DNA from: Lumnitzera littorea
Lineage: Eukaryota > Streptophyta > Magnoliopsida > Myrtales > Combretaceae
Direction: 5' to 3'
DNA: 64,000 bases
Assembly: GCA_024138015.1 (NCBI GenBank)
Contig: JAMXBB010000009.1
Coordinates: 93,747,291 to 93,811,290 of the forward strand
Shown here one piece after another: positions 61,746-64,000 of this stretch. The translations under genes were made by a program, and so were the position numbers. The notes under the pieces were generated by a model. It was not told where the DNA came from, ran no database searches, and saw only the letters and a program-made list of their open reading frames with translations. Each line of letters opens with the position of its first letter. Position 1 is the first letter of the stretch.

Positions 61746-62684
61746 TCACCTAGACTCAACTGCATGGCTTTCAGAGCCTCTCAAAAATGAACGGCGCCAC
61801 CATATCTGGAATGCTTTGCTGAGGTTTGGGCACTCTGTGCCTTGCTTGGAAAAGCACCGGAACCATTCCATAAAGAGTACATACTGCTGTTTCAAAGGAA
61901 GTGTGAGAAGCGTCTGTCCCATTGCTTCCTCTAGCAGCTTCATCTCAAGCCCCTTGCGGCATCTCTGCAGCCAGCCAAAGTCAGATAGCATAGGCCCAAA
62001 CCATTCTTGGAAGATACCTGCCCTAGCTTCTGACCGACAATGCAGTTTTCTTGTCCCCATTGCAATAAAAAGAACAGCAGAAATTCTGCTGACTTCGTAC
62101 CTAATCATCACAGACGTGGTCTCATGCATTTTTAGCAACAGACTTTGGCCCATCCAAATCTCCACAAATTCTTCAGCCATCTGACGATCAAGTAGGATTT
62201 CCAGCAGCCAGTTGATGTTATCGACTTGTCTTGAAATACGCTCAATCAAAGGTTTATTGGCCTCATTTTTGTTCAATTTCTCTTGTGGAACCAAACCTGA
62301 AGCCTCCTCGAACAATTTGACCAGTGAACCAAGACAGGAATGACAAACTTCATAAATGTCCTCCTTTGTTAGGTCCGAGTGGTCCTTTACATAGACCGAA
62401 CTTTTGCCAAGAAGGCCCTTTAACAATGACTTTAGTTCTATCCTTGCATTTGCATCAGTGCATGAGGTAACAGACCAAAAGAGCCTCTTCACTATATTGT
62501 CCCTCTGACATGCAGCATCAGGTGTGAATAGTCGTGCCAAGATATCGGAAGTTGTCACCTCATCAAAGTCAATCCTTGAAAAGAGGCTCCTCAACTTCTC
62601 CTCCTCTTCCTCAGTCCATGGAACTGCCTCCAGATATTTTAAACAAGACAAGACACCCCTTGAGAAAACAATACCTACTGCCAC
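61746..62684 (-). CDS. BTB/POZ domain-type protein, C-terminal exon (partial gene)
   Basis: An open - strand frame of 312 codons plus stop. It starts right after an acceptor-like TATTAG (62690-62685), so it is probably an internal start to a last exon, in phase 0, not an initiation codon. The sequence RGVLSCLKYLEAVPWTEEEE and SDILARLFTPDAA resembles the region after the BTB domain in plant BTB/POZ proteins of the At1g63850/At5g60050/At3g50780 type, which are putative adaptors for CUL3 ubiquitin ligases. Later conserved-looking pieces are NINWLLEILLDRQMAEEFVE and QQYVLFMEWFRCFSKQG, the latter near the end, as in that family. No stops or frameshifts occur, and codon use is ordinary for a plant gene. 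No BTB domain exon was found up to 64000, so the upstream exons lie outside or remain unseen. Family name is from memory of the motif. Confidence 0.65.
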   Translation of the reverse strand: MAVGIVFSRGVLSCLKYLEAVPWTEEEEEKLRSLFSRIDFDEVTTSDILARLFTPDAACQRDNIVKRLFWSVTSCTDANARIELKSLLKGLLGKSSVYVKDHSDLTKEDIYEVCHSCLGSLVKLFEEASGLVPQEKLNKNEANKPLIERISRQVDNINWLLEILLDRQMAEEFVEIWMGQSLLLKMHETTSVMIRYEVSRISAVLFIAMGTRKLHCRSEARAGIFQEWFGPMLSDFGWLQRCRKGLEMKLLEEAMGQTLLTLPLKQQYVLFMEWFRCFSKQGTECPNLSKAFQIWWRRSFLRGSESHAVESR

Positions 62685-64000
62685 CTAATACAGACATAAT
62701 TGAAACTGTTAGCTTCTTACAATTAATTGGGGGAAAAAAAATAAAGAACTTCGCATGTTCATGAGGTCAGTGAAAAAGCAAATACCATTTGGCAAACTAT
62801 TCAAGAGCCGAGATAATCAAGACATCATCTCACATCCTCAAGTTTCTAAATTCCCCAATTTTCATTTTGATGGTGTCCCTCAGGACATCACTCAGGTTGT
62901 GTTTGTTTCGAAAAAACATTCTCTAACCATATATATATATATATGTATATATGTTATACTGAAAACTTTGAAAATTTTCAAATATCATGTAGTATCCTCA
63001 TGATGTTTTAGATACCTGTACCTTTTAGCAGTAAGCAACTGATTGCAATGGTGGTTAACAAGCATGGAAAATGCTAATAGAAATGAGAAAAATGATTTCC
63101 TCCTTTTAAAAATGGAAATCATTTTTGCCACCATCACCAACCATCAGTTGCCACATTTGCATCCAATTATCAGTTGTCACTCCAAGCCATTAGTAACAAC
63201 CTCCTCTCAAGATTAATATGACAATATTTGACAATTTAAAAGTTTTGATCACAATAAATGTCATAAAAGATCTGAAGAATATTTTCCATGTAATGAACAC
63301 CCTTTAAATTTTCCTTTTAAATTAGAGGGATGATGATAGACCAAAGACAGATTTCAGATGGACATATTTGGGCAGAAATATATCACATCTTAAGCTATTT
63401 ACAAACATATTTGACATCTTAAGTTAGAAAGTATTAGAGAAGTAAGCTGAAGGAAGAGGGGTCAGCATCAAATGAGAAGAGTGCGAAATATTTAGAGGGA
63501 ACATATTCTTCTCGTGCAAAATATGCTTGATTACAATAGAATCTAACCCGGGCAAAGATGGACAAAAGGTTTAAAAGGAAATCTTTTCAAAAAAATTAAG
63601 GAAAAAAGAATATTATCTTAATTAGTTTAAAAATATTCATAGCTTCAAAGGTCAGTGCATTAATGGTGTTTGATAAAAATAAGCTCCAATTCCTGAAATC
63701 CCACCTTAAAAGGATTTATCTGAACTATAGTCACTGTCTTATCCTAGTTGGTTACTATATGACGATATTAATAATCCTAAATCAGCTGGGATTAAAAACA
63801 TGTGAAATTAATCAAAAGAAAACTACATATATAGTCAATGCAAGGGGTTCCTTGATACATTCTCCTCCTGAATAAGATAGAACAAGATCATTTATAGCAA
63901 GAGCACAGAAATCAGAAAAGACCAACCAAATTTGAAAAGCCAAAATTTAGAACAAGCATTCAAGGAAAAGAATGGATTTCTGTATAGTAAAAGCAGAGAT
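62685..64000. other. Probable intron or upstream region of the BTB-type gene
   Basis: AT-rich, with a TA microsatellite at about 62930-62950. No exon for a BTB domain is readable on the - strand, and no independent gene is seen. Confidence 0.4.

Noticed and set aside
61816..62184. + strand open frame of 122 codons
   Set aside because: It is the antisense shadow of the BTB-type exon, with low-complexity serine-rich composition.

Overview
This is nuclear DNA from a flowering plant, probably a dicot. The evidence is a callose synthase gene of about 42 exons with plant-type introns, a partial BTB/POZ-type gene, and a dense, decayed set of plant LTR retrotransposons and LINEs. All intron, LTR and domain calls were made by eye; nothing was aligned computationally.

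Layout. 0.5-3.5 kb: a short LTR element with gag and protease remnants only (family G). 4.0-15.8 kb: a Ty3/gypsy element (family A/B) split by a second, reverse-oriented copy of the same family at 6.05-11.54 kb; the 7-mer ACGTCCC lies on both sides of the inner copy. 15.8-21.6 kb: four solo LTRs nested inside one another, G-type > new F-type > A/B-type > E-type. 21.6-25.4 kb: non-coding repeats, including a zone rich in GCCGAG words, a degenerate tandem array of about 70 bp units, and an LTR-like end. 26.5-41.3 kb: an apparently intact callose synthase 5 (CalS5/GSL2) gene on the + strand. 41.8-43.0 kb: a LINE 3' fragment (RT zinc-binding and RNase H) on the - strand. 43.2-55.8 kb: E-type non-coding elements of 3.0-3.5 kb inserted into each other. 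56.2-60.6 kb: remains of a LINE on the - strand (ORF2 linker and RT tail, ORF1 DUF4283 and zinc knuckle), separated by another E fragment. 61.7-62.7 kb: last exon of a BTB/POZ-domain-type protein on the - strand, its upstream exons outside the window or not recognised.

Only CalS5 and the partial BTB-type gene look like functional host genes. CalS5 is the plasma-membrane beta-1,3-glucan synthase needed for the callose wall around developing pollen. Its reading frame is open over all 42 predicted exons (1915 residues); two introns appear to use GC-AG borders.

The most unusual signal is the E family. At least six copies share TG...CA-type ends, recur as 3.0-3.5 kb units and encode no recognisable protein. 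Several retain a TATA box, a short GC-rich segment, a consensus splice donor (GGTGAGT) directly after it, and an acceptor-like TGCAG/GTAG about 2 kb downstream. They look like very long solo LTRs that may carry an intron within the LTR.
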